NCBI GenBank assembly: GCA_038277395.1
Contig: CM076190.1
Coordinates: forward strand, 132,090,197-132,154,196
Source: Dryocosmus kuriphilus
Taxonomy: Eukaryota > Arthropoda > Insecta > Hymenoptera > Cynipidae
Length of the DNA: 64,000 nucleotides
Direction of reading: 5' to 3'
Shown here: piece after piece, positions 10,926 through 22,129 of the stretch
Layout: each line of letters opens with the position of its first letter
Numbering within the stretch: the stretch's first letter is position 1
Translations under genes and position numbers: made by a program
Notes under the pieces: model-generated
Seen by the model: the letters and a program-made list of their open reading frames with translations, nothing else
The model's database searches: none
Told to the model about the DNA's origin: nothing

Positions 10926-11196
10926 GGTTAGAGTGGTAGTTCACGATAATTCCACCAGGAGAACAGGGATTATTGTATCACAATATGAGTCAACCGTCAG
11001 AGTTATAAGTTAGCTACAATTTTTCACCGTAGTTATAGTGATGATAGACAATTGAATTGGTCAGGTAATAGATATGCGATCAGATCAGACGACGGTTCGC
11101 TTAGAATTGATCATCGAACCGCATTTGTGCTTCCAAGCAGAGGAGAATGTGCAATAGTAAAACTGCAATAGTGCGAATGCAGCGTCGTGGTGCACC
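10926..11196 (+). other. probable 5' leader of Jockey-clade LINE A
   Basis: Non-coding DNA lies between the tandem repeat and the first gag-like ATG at 11197. Its position fits an element leader. The exact 5' end is not resolved, and I found no TSD for this element. Confidence 0.4.
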
Positions 11197-12061
11197 ATGG
11201 AGCCAAAAAGACGGAAAAATGAAAACGGGGAGGTGAACCTACAAAATCCTCATGAAGCGTTAGCAGTCGACGAAGATCTGCATTACAAGGAAACCAGAAC
11301 AGCTGAGGATGACGTTGAAGAAAGATAACAGTACACCGACTCTATCAAGGAAGAGAGAAAAAGAAAAAAAATACGCCCATTGTTGTTACCTAGGCTAACC
11401 CAAATTATGCTGAAATGATAAAGGAAATAATAGAAATTACACCCGGTGGAAATGTCAAGGTGGTGCTCGTGAAGGATGGGCTATCAGTATGTTTGGATAG
11501 TTTGGAGGACTTCAATCGTCTTCGTGAAGCTCTCGACGAGGGAAAAGTGCCGTATTTCACGCACATGCCAAAGGAACTTAGACCAAAAAATCTAGTAATA
11601 AAAGGCTTGCCAAATATACCAATCACAGGCGTCGAAACAGATCTGAAAGGACAAGGCGTAAACGTCGGAAAACAAGCCATACTAAATCCGAGGAAAAAAA
11701 AGAACCTGCCGAACTCTACTATAGATGAAAACTCAACTGCAAAGGAAAACTCCGATACAAATGGGAAACTCTTTGACCCCAGTTTCCTTATGACAGTGGA
11801 TGCGGATGTAAACCTGGAAACAGTGCGATGTATCAAACACATATGCTCAGTGAAAGTGTACTGGGAGAGTTTTAAAAATACCTGACGTGTCACACAGCGC
11901 CACAGATGTCAGCAATTTGATCACGGCACTTCGCACTACTACAGTGCACCAAAATGTGTCAAGTGCGTGGGATTACACCTCACTAGTCTGTGTATAAAGC
12001 TCTCTACAGAACGTGTGCAGTGTGTGAACTGTAAGGGGGAGCACCCTGCTAGCTATCCAAG
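11197..12061 (+). pseudogene. Jockey-clade LINE A ORF1 (gag-like), N-terminal part
   Basis: This is the nucleic-acid-binding ORF1 of a Jockey-type LINE. It begins MEPKRRKNENGEV, breaks at a stop near 11328, and is open again from 11415 with IIEITPGGNVKVVLV. It then has the PRE_C2HC-type block (RPKNLVIKGLPNIPITGVE, TVRCIKHICSVKVYWESF). The zinc knuckles follow after a further stop: HRCQQFDHG-SHYYSAPKCVKC, then CVNCKGEHPASYP. Just after the last knuckle the frame is interrupted by the R1-clade element. The C-terminal half resumes at 17128. Confidence 0.85.
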
Positions 12062-12498
12062 GACCACCGTAGTTGCTTGGCGCGTCCCCAGATGGCGGAT
12101 AAGGGAATGCTCGCTGGAAACAGAGGGTAGGGCTGAAATAAAATAGGCCTCGCGGATCAAACACACGATTGGTGACGGTCGTAGCCCACTGGGAGTGCTC
12201 CGAACCATCTCCGGTCTTTCCGCCGGCATGGTGTAGGAGCTGCTGTGAGCTTGCTCCGCCGAGGTGCAAGCTGCGATCGGGCATCAGGAGCCAGCCCCTT
12301 CGGGCCTTGATCGTGGAGTGCGTGGTGGCTGCAGGGATCGGAACCTGCAGTGCTCCGGGCGAGTCTGGTCCGTCCGTGTATCCCGGGACCGGTCAAACGA
12401 AGGTTGGACCCCAGAGTACTGGGGTAGCACTTCGGTCCGAGGATATACCCGTTCCCAGCTATTTCGGCCCACCCCTCCACGCGCGATGCGCTGGTGAA

Positions 12499-13972
12499 AT
12501 GTCTAAAACATTTCTAATCAACAACCAAAACGGAGAGGGAGATCGAAGACCAACGTTGAAGAGAAGTTGGACAAAAACAGAAAGGAAGACAACAGGCGGA
12601 CAAGTCCGTTTGCCAGGTCTTCGTGCATTCAACGCACGCTCCCTGGCACCAGAACCCAGTCCTTTCCGGACATTCAGAGTTCCCCGGAAACCATGGAGAT
12701 CATGGAATCCCAAGCTGGTACCGATCGGGTGAAGGTCACGGTGGAAAAGGATAGCAACTCTGCTTCAAAAATGCCTGGCGATCGACAAGGAAGAAAATGC
12801 GGAAATCCGTGCTATTAAACAAGCACTGACGAACATGTCGAGCTACCTGGCGAAAAATAAAAGCACTCCGTCCAAAATTGAAACTGGCGTGGAGCAGGCA
12901 CGACTAGTCCTAGACAATCTGCATATGGCAAGGGTGAAAAATAATATCTCGCGCGGGCAATTGCGAGAAGCCGAAGCCGAATATGCGGCACAACGGTTTT
13001 CCAAATACCAGCGATAAGCTAGAGGAGCAAAGTACACGCAGAAATATGTCAGCAAAGAAGAGACCAGCCAGTAATACGCCCAGCCCTGCGAGTGGAACAA
13101 ACAGGGAACAGACGGAAGAGCCAGTGAAAGAATGCACTACTGAGTGATGAGAAAGAAGGCTTAAAAGAAGAAGGAAAACCGAGGTAGAACCTAACTCTGC
13201 TGCTTTGAGGGCGGAAAATGCCAACAAGAAAGCGGCAATAACAAAGGGCCGCAAGAAAGCGAAAAGCGGTCCTCATCACCCATGCTGACGGTAAGAAGTA
13301 AGCTGATGTCATCAAAGACATCCGAATGAAGGTCAAACCGGAGGAGATAGGTGGCGTAGTAAGGACTTTTAAGGAAACCAGGGCTGGAAGTGTCCTTCTG
13401 GAGCTTGGTACAGCGCCTGGAAACCAGACAATATTTGGTGAGGCACTCCAAACTGCTATTGGAAAAACTGGGGATATACGGCACTTGGTGCCCAAAGGAT
13501 AGGTGGTGATACGAGACCTAGATGCAGCAGCGGATGAAGAGGAAGTTAAGGTCGCTCTAAAAACCTTCTTTAGTGCAGAAACCGGAGGACATCAGAAGAT
13601 TTACCTGACAAAAAAAATCGATGGGGATCCCTGACGGCCTTTGTGGAAATCGAGGAGCCCCTTGCACTAAAGCTGGAAGAGGCAGGGCACATTAAGATCG
13701 GATGTGTCAACTGCAGGGTAAGGATACATGAGACTGCTGCGCGATGATTTCTCTGTCACAACTTTAACCATATGGCAGCGGATTGCAAAGCAACATACAG
13801 AGGTAAGATATACTGGAGATGCGGTGAGGACGATCATCTATCCTCAAACTGCAAGAACAAGCCTAAATGCTACATGTGCGCAGAAATAAACACTGAAAAC
13901 ACGCGAGTGGACCTCATCGCGGGGTCCAGAAATTACGAAGTTTATAAAAGAGCAATTAAGAAAAGATACTAA
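12499..13972 (+). pseudogene. R1-clade ORF1 (gag-like), frame-broken
   Basis: The start MSKTFLINNQNGEG follows the leader. Recognisable parts appear in shifting frames: a Lys/Glu-rich segment, IRMKVKPEEIGGVVRTF, GSVLLELGTAPGNQTIFGEA, then VEIEEPLALKLEEAGHIKIG. Zinc knuckles follow: C-HNFNHMAADC, then CGEDDHLSSNC, then CYMC. The frame ends KRAIKKRY-TAA at 13970-13972, directly abutting the ATG of ORF2. Several stops and frameshifts make it non-functional. Its normal role is packaging element RNA. Confidence 0.8.
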
Positions 13973-16935
13973 ATGATAACTATCAAAGAGGCAAATTTGC
14001 AGAGAGGTCCGCTGGTCCAAAATCTCTTGGACCAGATTGCACGAGAACATGATGCTGATCTGCTCATAGTCTCTGAGCAACATCATGACCTACAAGGCCA
14101 AGAATGGCGCTCGGACCTGCTACATACAGCTGCGATTTGTATCAAGAATGTGTCTAAGTATCCAGTAGAAAGTAAAGGAAGCGAAGGCGGTTTTTTTCTG
14201 GGTAAAGACGGGAAACACCACATGCGTAAGTGTTTACCTGACTCCTAACGATAGAATCGCAGACTTCCGGAAAAAGCTTGAAGATCTCGAAGATTTCCTA
14301 CGCAACCTAGAAGGAGATGCAGTGATAGCTGGTGACTTCAATGCCAAAGCTACGGAATGGGGCATGGAGTATCACAATAGCAGGGGCACGGCAGTCATGG
14401 AAATGGCCGCCAGGCTTGATCTCACGATCCTAAATCAAGGAAACGCACCTACACTAAGGTGAACGGGGAAACGAGGGACGATAATAGACATCTCTCTTGC
14501 CACCTCAGAAATCACACAGAGAGTAAGCGATTGGAAGATGCTAGAAGAGTACAGTGGCAGCGACGATCAGCCAATCAAATGCAGAATTTCTAATAAGGCA
14601 TCAAAAAACGACGTAGCGAGCCACCGGATTGACCACGGAGGCTGGAATGTGGCCTGTCTGAATGAGTCTGCTCTAATAGAGGAAATCTCCAGAGATAAAG
14701 ATCTAGGCAACACGGGGATACACTCCGCAGTGGTGACAGCCGAGAATGCCGCATGTTGGGTGGAGAGGACGATGCGAATCATCATCAGAGCATGCAATGC
14801 ATCTATGACCAAAAAGACCAAAAACAGGGGCAGAAAAAAAGTATATTAGTGGACGGAGGAGATCGCTGAATTACGTAGGAAGGCGCTCTACGGGAGAAGG
14901 AAGACACAACGGAAGAGGAAACGTAGTGGCGGTACCCTGTAATCAGAGAGGTACGCAGCCGCTAAGAAAGAAATGAACAAAGCCATTAAAGCGAGCAAGG
15001 CTAACAGCTGGAAGAGTCTGTGTGCAGACGTGGACAATGACATCTGGGGCCGAGGGAATCAAATTTTGACGAAACGATTTGGAAGTCAAACACCGGTAGG
15101 ACCGCAAAGTCCAGAAAAAATGAGATGGATAGTGGACACATTATTCCCAAAGCATAAGGCGAGAAATTATGCGGAAGTACTGGTTACAGAGGAATACTCG
15201 CTTTTTACAATCCTGGAGCTGCGAGAAGCAGTCAAATCTCTAAGAAACCGTAAGGCACCAAGTCAGATGGGATACCGCCCGAAGTAATAAAGGCTATTGA
15301 GAGGAGCCGCCCCTACCTGCTTCTGGACACGCTTAACGCATGCCTAACAGCAGGAATCCTTCCGCGGAGATGGAAGCTACAGAGGCTGGTGCTGTTTGAC
15401 AAGGGATTACCCCGGCGTCGTACAGACCACTCTGCATGCTTGACACCATGGGGAAAGTGTATGAGAAAATGCTGAGGGGCAGACTACGAATCGCAATTAG
15501 AGACGCGGGAAGACATTCAGAAAAGCAACATGGCTTCCGGCCAGGTTATTCCACGATTGCAGCTATCAGGGAGGTAGCAGCTACGGCACACATTTCGTGG
15601 CAAGGTAACTACGGAACAAGGGATTCTTGTATCGTGGTTACGTTCGACGTGAAAAATGCGTTTAATACAGCGAGCTAAGCAGGTATTCTTAATGCGCTAA
15701 AGAATCAGTTTAATGTATCCCCTTACCTGTTAGGGGTGGTCAATAACTATCTTTCGGAGCGGAGTTATGCTACGGAACGACCAAAGGAGTCAGAAGCAGA
15801 AACAACTGCAGGAGTAGCACAGGGATCGGCACTTGGACCTGATCTATGGAACGCCACTTACGACGGGGTTCTCAGGTTAGAATTACCTCTGTGGGCAAAT
15901 ATTGTGGTCTTTGCTGACGATATAGTGGCAGTCGTCAGAGCGAGAAACCCGCAAGAGGCTCAATGCAGAGTAGCATTCGTAGTCCACAAGGTCCAGGATT
16001 GGATGGAAAGGAATGGATTTACTATGGCATCCCGGAAAACCGAAATGGTGGTGCTAACATGCCAAAGGCGATTTAGCGACGGCTTTAGACTTAAAATTGA
16101 GGGCATAAGCGTAGAAGCACAACCATGCATTAGGTATCTGGGGTTTATGGTCGATAGCAAGCTCACCTTCTGGCCACATATTAGAAAGACAGCAGAGAAG
16201 GCCACTAAACTTGTAGCCGCTCTCACAGGAATAATGCCTAACATAGCGGGGGCAAGAACCAGTAAACGAAAGGCCCTGATGAGCGTTACAAAGTCAATTC
16301 TGTTATATGGAGCAGAAATTTGGGCAGAGTCGCTTACCGTAGAAAAGTATCGCAAATGCATGCCAATGGTACAAAGAAAGGCCGCATTACGCGTAACTTG
16401 TGCTTACCGGACAGTGTCAGAAACAGCCATTTTGGTGATAGCGGGCGAAATTCCTATTGAGCTGATGTCCTTGGAGAGAAAAAGATATATGACCGGAAAC
16501 AGGCAGGCGATGAAGAAAACATTCATACCCAGAAGAGAAACCGCGACAGGCAGATGGAATCATCGACTAATAGAGAGGGTCGGCTCTTGGGTGGAGCGAA
16601 AGCATGTCGAGGTGAATTTCTACATCACGCAATTCCTCACGGGGCATGGACTTTTTGAATCCTATCTCAATAGGTGCAATAAGAGAGACAGCCCACGCTG
16701 TAGGCATTGCCGGATCGAAGAGGATGATGCTGAGTACACATTCTTCGCATGCGAGCGGTGGATCCTTGAAAGGCAGAAACTACACCAAGAAATCGGAGTG
16801 GTTCCAGAACCTGAAAACATAGTACAAATAATGCTTGAGTCAGAAGAGAACTGGGAATTAGTAGCGCATCAGATCGAACGGATCCTACGCGCTAAAAAGA
16901 AAGAAGAAGCGGAACAGGACAAACGACAATCCTGA
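13973..16935 (+). pseudogene. R1-clade ORF2 (endonuclease, reverse transcriptase), frame-broken
   Basis: This is the polyprotein that cuts target DNA and copies element RNA. The endonuclease begins MITIKEANLQRGPLVQNLL; the catalytic block AVIAGDFNAKATEWG lies near 14340, then TIIDISLATSEI. RT blocks follow: LREAVKSLRNRKAPS, EKQHGFRPGYST, VVTFDVKNAFNTA, GVAQGSALGPDLWN and VVFADDIVAVV. From 15436 to 16935 the frame is open apart from one TAA at 15676-15678. The C-terminus has the Cys/His motif CRHCRIEEDDAEYTFFAC. Upstream, frame changes occur near 14250, 14460, 14850 and 15290. The RT catalytic aspartates are present, but the ORF as a whole is dead. Confidence 0.85.
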
Positions 16936-17127
16936 ACCAACAAACCCCCCCTGGAGTGCGGAAGGCCGACGCTCCTAGATATGCTTCACAGCATGCTGCC
17001 GAGGGCGACGCCAGAAACCATCTACGGGAGCGAGAGATGAGAAAGAAAGCCAAGCAGGCAAGTGCTGGAGAAGCCGAAGTTCGGCGTAAACTGTGCATTC
17101 TCACCTCCTCTAAAAAAAAAAAAAAAC

Positions 17128-17600
17128 CCCTGCTGGCTACTCAAAATGCCCAGCTTAAATCAATCAAGCATCTGCAAAAAATAGGCTCAAGGGAAAACAA
17201 AATTACCAGCCATGACCGGCGAACAACCATACGAGAGGTGCCACCTGTTGTAAAGCAGCAGCAAAATTTTCCGCTGATAAGACCAGCGGCTACCACAAAG
17301 GTGCTTACAACCCCAGGAGCATCCAAGCACACATGGGGAAGGATGCCAGAGGTGCTTACGACCAATGGACCTGCCAAGCACATCCCGAATAGAAATCATC
17401 TAAAACAAAACCAACGAGGCCAGCGGCATGCAGAGGACTTCTTTGAACTCACGTCGGAACTCCATGAGCTGAATACTATATGTGACCTAGGTAAGATGCT
17501 GGGGATTGTTAGAAATCTTAAATCAAAATTATTACCGTGTACCAATGATCTGGACAGACTAGCAGTCTTCGCAATCCTCCTTAATAATGGTAGTAAATAA
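17128..17600 (+). pseudogene. Jockey-clade LINE A ORF1, C-terminal part
   Basis: This is the continuation of the gag interrupted at 12061. It is a basic, low-complexity segment (KHLQKIGSRENKI, PPVVKQQQNFPLIRP) with a conserved-looking C-terminus (FFELTSELHELNTICDLGKM) ending in TAA at 17598-17600. The exact junction frame is shifted. Its placement directly after the R1 poly-A and TSD shows that it is the other half of the split ORF. Confidence 0.75.
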
Positions 17601-20097
17601 TGCAGTCAATAATATTATTAAAATGGCATATTGGAATGCTAATGGCCTTCGAAGTCAGTTATCCGTGTTAAAAGATTTTATGAAATATCATAAAATCGAT
17701 GTAATGCTTGCAAATCAAAATAAATTCTAAATCAAAATTATATGTACTAGGTTATAACATATAAGGGAAGATAGGTCTAATGATGGTAGGGGAGGAGTGG
17801 TCCTCATATTTTTGCAAATTGATTTCAAATTTTCTGAAATAACGACAAATACTAAATCAATAGAAGCGGTGGCAGTCAAGCTGTCAAACAATATTGTGAT
17901 AGTCTCAGTATATAATCCTCCACAGCTAAAAATAGATGTTAACGATTTGGATATTATCCTTAAATCTGGAAATAAAGTCTTAATGTATGGCGATTTAAAT
18001 GCCAAATATATGTCATGGCGATGTCACAAGGGAAATGCTAATGGTAAGATCGTCCAGAATTACGCAATCATAAATTTGTTCACAATTTTAGCTCCTGAAA
18101 ATTATACTCTATATTCATACAGCAATGCTCTTCCGAGCGTTGTAGATATTGGATTAGCTGAAAATATTAACTATAATATTGACCTAGATGTAATAGATGA
18201 CCTCTCCCCTGATCACAGCCCTGTGATAATAAATTTTGAAAATCAGTTTCGTTTGGGAAAAACACAAGCGTGTGATTTTAGAATATAAGAAAGCGGACTG
18301 GACAAAAATGCGAAACAGTATTAATATTAAACTAGCTCTTAAAGGTAATTTAAAATCTATACAAGAAATCGATAGTTGTATTGACTCACTGGTCGGTATC
18401 ATTAATAAAGCCTCACATAATTCTATTCCTAGAAAGTCACTCGAGGTAGCTCACAAGCCTCTGTCTTTCTGTATTAGGAAACTTATTAAAGATAGAAATT
18501 TACTGCGTAGAACTCTTCAAAGAACTAATAGTGATGCCGCACGCAAAATTAAAAATAAATTAGCAAATAAAATAACACGGGAAATATATAAATTTGAAAA
18601 TTCAGACTGGGAAAATAAATTAACAAATCTAGATATTAAAGATTATAATATTTTGCCTTTGGAAAATGGCAAACTGCTTAGCAAAGCAAAATAAACATCA
18701 AATTCCAACCAGCATGGAAAAAATGGATTGGCAGTATCCGACGTGGACAAAGCCAACGTCATGGCTGAGCACTACGAAATGGTACACCATCTAACAGAGG
18801 ATACGGGACACAATGATACCGAGCGTTTAGTTAATAACAAATATAGGCAGATTCCAGGTGAATCCGTAATTCTAGAAGAAAATAGTTTAGTCACGCCGAA
18901 TGAGATAAGAAAGACAATAATGAGGACAGGGTCAAGGAAGGTCCCAGGGCGCAATGGATTTCAGAATATTATTTTTAAAAACTTGACAAAAAAAACCTTT
19001 GTCCAACTAACGTACATATTTAATGCATGTTTAATCTTTTCATATTTTCCGGGTGCCTGCAAAGTTGCAAATGTGCTACCGTTTCATAAACTAGGGAAGG
19101 ACAAACTGTTTGCAGTCAGTTATCGCCCAATCAGTCTGCTACCCATGTTAGGTAAACTCTTCGAAAAAATTATTTATAGTAAAATCCGAAAATTCGAATC
19201 GACAAATAGGATCCTATTTCCAGAAAAATTTGGTTTTAGACCACAAAGAAACCTAGTACAACAACTAATAAGGGCAACAAACTTTATTAGTACAAATTTT
19301 AATAAAAATATTTTTAAAAAAATGCTATTGATGGATCTAGAAAAAGCCTTCTATACCGTCTGGCACCGAGGTCTAATTTATAAACTGGGTAAACTCAATC
19401 TCCCGAAATATTTAATGAAAATCATTCAAAAAGTGGAAATTGAAGGTTAATGTAGTAAAGGCTGCTCATATGATATTTACACATAAGCATAAGAAGGGGA
19501 AGGTTCCTGATTTTCACATGTACAATAAAGTAACAGAAACTAAAGAAAAAGTCAAATATCTTAATATAAACCTGCATTTTAGATTAAACTTCCTTGAACA
19601 CATTGAAAGTATCAAAAAGAAAAAGTGCACATAAGGATCGGAATCCTATTCGGCCTTATCCGTAGAAAAATCAAATTGAGTATTAAAAAAAAGACTATTT
19701 TATGTAATGCGATCATAAAGTCATTGATGCCTTACACAGCACCAGTCTGGAGTAACACCAGTATAAGAGTAATATTCTAAAATTGCAGAGATTGCAAAAT
19801 AAATGCCTTAGAATGATTTCTGACTCAAAACCTAAAGACAGAAACGTGTATATCCACAAACTACTGAACATTCCACTTATTAATAAAGAGATTTTAAACA
19901 GAACTAAAAAATTCTACGACACGCAAATTAACAATATACCTGAATTACAGGAGGCAAGAATATTAAGTAGGCACGAAGCACCGTTCAAAATAAGGTACAA
20001 AATGCCATATAAGCCACTACATATATATACAAAAAAAAAATACATGTTCACATAGGCCGTATTCGAAATTTTCGGGCAAGATATACAATCATAGTTA
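17601..20097 (+). pseudogene. Jockey-clade LINE A ORF2 with RT core deleted
   Basis: The endonuclease is recognisable from MAYWNANGLRSQLS near 17625, with VVIVSVYNPP-type and LMYGDLNAKYMSW catalytic blocks and DDLSPDHSPVIINF. RT blocks include KVPGRNGFQNIIFKNL, YRPISLLPMLGKLFEK, EKFGFRPQRNLVQQL and MLLMDLEKAFYTVWHRGL. At about 19440 the sequence jumps to the thumb region (VVKAAHMIFTHKHKKG, KVKYLNINLHF), so the SGVPQGS and YADD blocks are deleted. The C-terminus (LQRLQNKCLRMISD to YKPLHIYTK) ends near 20055. There are multiple frameshifts. A mariner lies right after it, at 20100. Confidence 0.85.
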
Positions 20098-20099
20098 TA

Positions 20100-21032
20100 C
20101 GAGGTGTGATCAAAAAATAAGGTGACTTTTTATTTTTATCAAAATATATTTATTTATTCACCAATATTGATGTTGTCCCCTTCAAAGTAATCCGCCTCGG
20201 ATATAATACATTTGTGCCAGCGTTTTTTCCAATCCTCAAAGCATTTCTGATAAGCACTTTTGGTATAGCCTTCAGCTCTTCCAGCGATGCGGTCTTTATC
20301 TCCTCGATCGTCGCAAAACGCCGTCCTTTCACGGGTCTTTTCAGTTTTGGAAACAGGAAAAAGTCGTAGGCAGCCAAATCTGATGAATACGGTTGCTGAG
20401 GCATGATTATGATGTTGTTATTGGCCAAAAAATTACGAACAGGCAATGACATGTGAGCTGGCGCATTATCGTGGTGCAATAACCATGACTGGTTTTTCCA
20501 CAGTTCCGGACGTTTTTTTCGTATTGTTTCACGCAAGCGGCGCATAACGTCAAGGTAATACTCTTTATTAACTGTAAGACCTTGTGGTAAGAACTCCTGA
20601 TGCACTACGCCATGATAATCGAAGAAAACGGTAAGCAAAACCTTGACACTTGACATGTTGGGACGTCCAGGGCGAGCTTCGTCATTAACATCTTCTCGGA
20701 CTTCCCGAAAGAGCTTGTACCACTTATAAACATTTTTTTTACTCAGAGTACACTCAAAACATTTCAAGTGTTTTGGGGCACTTAATTCCATTTTTTACAT
20801 AAAGTTGGATGCAAATTCTTTGATCCATTTTTTTTTGACAGCCGAAAATCGCCAAGCACACAAAACACTTCTAACCTTTATGCCTCTTACAAACAAACAA
20901 AAAATGCTATATAGCTGAAACTGTGCACATATGTTTGAGACGAGTGTACCAACATAAGAAAAAGAAAACAAATATCGACTTTACGCATCCCGCGAAATTC
21001 AAAAAGTCACCTTACTTTTTGATCACACCTCG
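20100..21032 (-). mobile_element. mariner element, copy 1, internally deleted
   Basis: Terminal inverted repeats CGAGGTGTGATCAAAAA (left) and their near-exact complement (right, ending CACACCTCG) are each flanked by TA, the mariner target duplication. At 933 bp it is shorter than the roughly 1.26-kb second copy at 36370. It carries a single decayed transposase frame on the minus strand. It lies in the 3' part of Jockey LINE A, so it is younger than that element. Confidence 0.95.
20150..20791 (-). pseudogene. mariner transposase, deleted
   Basis: A 213-codon frame represents a DD34D mariner transposase of normally about 345 residues. The N-terminus retains the helix-turn-helix end (VYKWYKLFREVREDVNDEAR) and RPGRP. 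It then jumps to VFFDYHGVVHQEFLP, losing the linker and the GDETW segment with the first catalytic Asp. The second Asp is present (LLHHDNAPAH) and the third lies in PYSSDLAAYDFFLFPKLK, where the family usually has SPDLAPCD. The C-terminus ends out of the usual frame. It cannot be catalytically active. Confidence 0.9.
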
Positions 21033-21034
21033 TA

Positions 21035-21590
21035 TACTGAACAAAGCTGTATAATACTCCTTTATAAGAATAAACATTTATAATCAATAAACAAATTTCA
21101 AAAGCAGAAAACCTTAGTTATGGTGGTTTTTTTTCCGCTTGCGGGTCTTTTCCCCACACGTAAACGTCACTTTTACTCTCTGTCATAACTACTTTCTCTC
21201 AGATTGTTTAATAATGCCCGAGCGGGTACCACACATCATTTCCTTCTAGTTATTATTATCAATTTTCGGGAGACCAACTACCGCCAATGCGCAGATGGCA
21301 CGGCTTCGCCGTGCTCACCGCCCACGAGCGTGCATTGGGTCACACAGAAGGGGGCGATGGTTGGAGCCACCATCATTTTTTTTTTCCGTAGTTATAATCA
21401 AAAGATTTATCTAATACATCTGTTTGATCGTCATCGATCCTTTTTTTTTTTGTGCTTTCATAGAACGTGGCATTGACACATACCAATGATTTCCTTTTAT
21501 ATTTTCGTAAATGGATGAACTTATCGCGAACGAATATAAAAAAATATACAAATTATGAAAAATATAAAAATAATAAGTATACAATATACA
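21035..21590. other. unassigned DNA; possibly the tail of Jockey LINE A, then low-complexity
   Basis: Just after the mariner there are AATAAA-like runs (AAGAATAAACATTTATAATC) that could be the 3' tail of Jockey LINE A. A GC-richer stretch follows at 21200-21360, then A/T runs. No coding or RNA gene was recognised. Confidence 0.4.
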
Positions 21591-22066
21591 GGTGACGGAA
21601 CCACAAATACTAGAGGTAATACTAAGTCGAAAAGTTAGTGAAAAAATGTTTAAGAATGCGTAGTTTTTGAACTACAGGGCTACTAAGTTGACCAATCAGG
21701 AGCAAGATTTGGAACGCCAAAAAAGCGTGAATCGATGTGTGAATGCATCTGTGAAGGTATTGCTGAGTAATCTTTGATTCGTTTGCACACTCACGCAGCA
21801 GAAATACGTATTTTTTAACGATATAATTGATTGAACCGTGAACGGTTTCCTGAAGTAGCGTGAATGTGTAAACGAATGAGCGATTATCAACAACACCAGT
21901 TCACACACGCATTCACACTTCGAGTCATGGGTTTTCCCCGTTCCAAGTTTTGCTCCTGATTGGTCAACTTACTAGCTCTGAAGTTCAAAAACTACATATT
22001 TTTCAACATTTTCTGATTGAAGTTTTCGACTTAGTTTTATTTCTAGTATTTGTAGTTTCAGTTTCC
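21591..22066. repeat. fold-back element with about 128-bp inverted arms
   Basis: The left arm at 21591-21718 is the imperfect reverse complement of the right arm at 21939-22066. Shared blocks include CACAAATACTAGA, ACTAAGTCGAAAA, TAGTTTTTGAACT, AAGTTGACCAATCAGGAGCA and TTGGAACG. The centre carries clusters of GTGAATG/CATTCAC, itself loosely palindromic. No protein is encoded. The structure fits a MITE or fold-back transposon of unknown superfamily. No convincing TSD was identified. Confidence 0.8.
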
Positions 22067-22129
22067 TATATAACTCGAGAAATGTCCTGTATAAAAAAAT
22101 ATACAATAAACATAAATATATAAAAATAC

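Larger units (their letters stand above)
12062..17127 (+). mobile_element. R1-clade LINE nested in Jockey gag
   Basis: An approximately 5.07-kb non-LTR element has a GC-rich leader (12062-12498), ORF1, ORF2 and a short 3' UTR ending in a 15-A run (17112-17126). It sits inside the Jockey gag frame. CCCTGCTAGCTATCCAA at 12045-12061 and CCCTGCTGGCTACTCAA at 17128-17144 form a probable 17-bp TSD with three mismatches, so the insertion is not recent. ORF order, gag-like zinc knuckles, the FADDI catalytic block and the C-terminal Cys/His motif fit the R1 clade. It is not in 28S rDNA. Both ORFs carry stops and frameshifts. Confidence 0.85.

Noticed and set aside
12062..12498. Ribosomal DNA flank for the R1-clade element.
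   Set aside because: Flanking sequence is Jockey gag coding sequence, and no 28S-like sequence was seen on either side.
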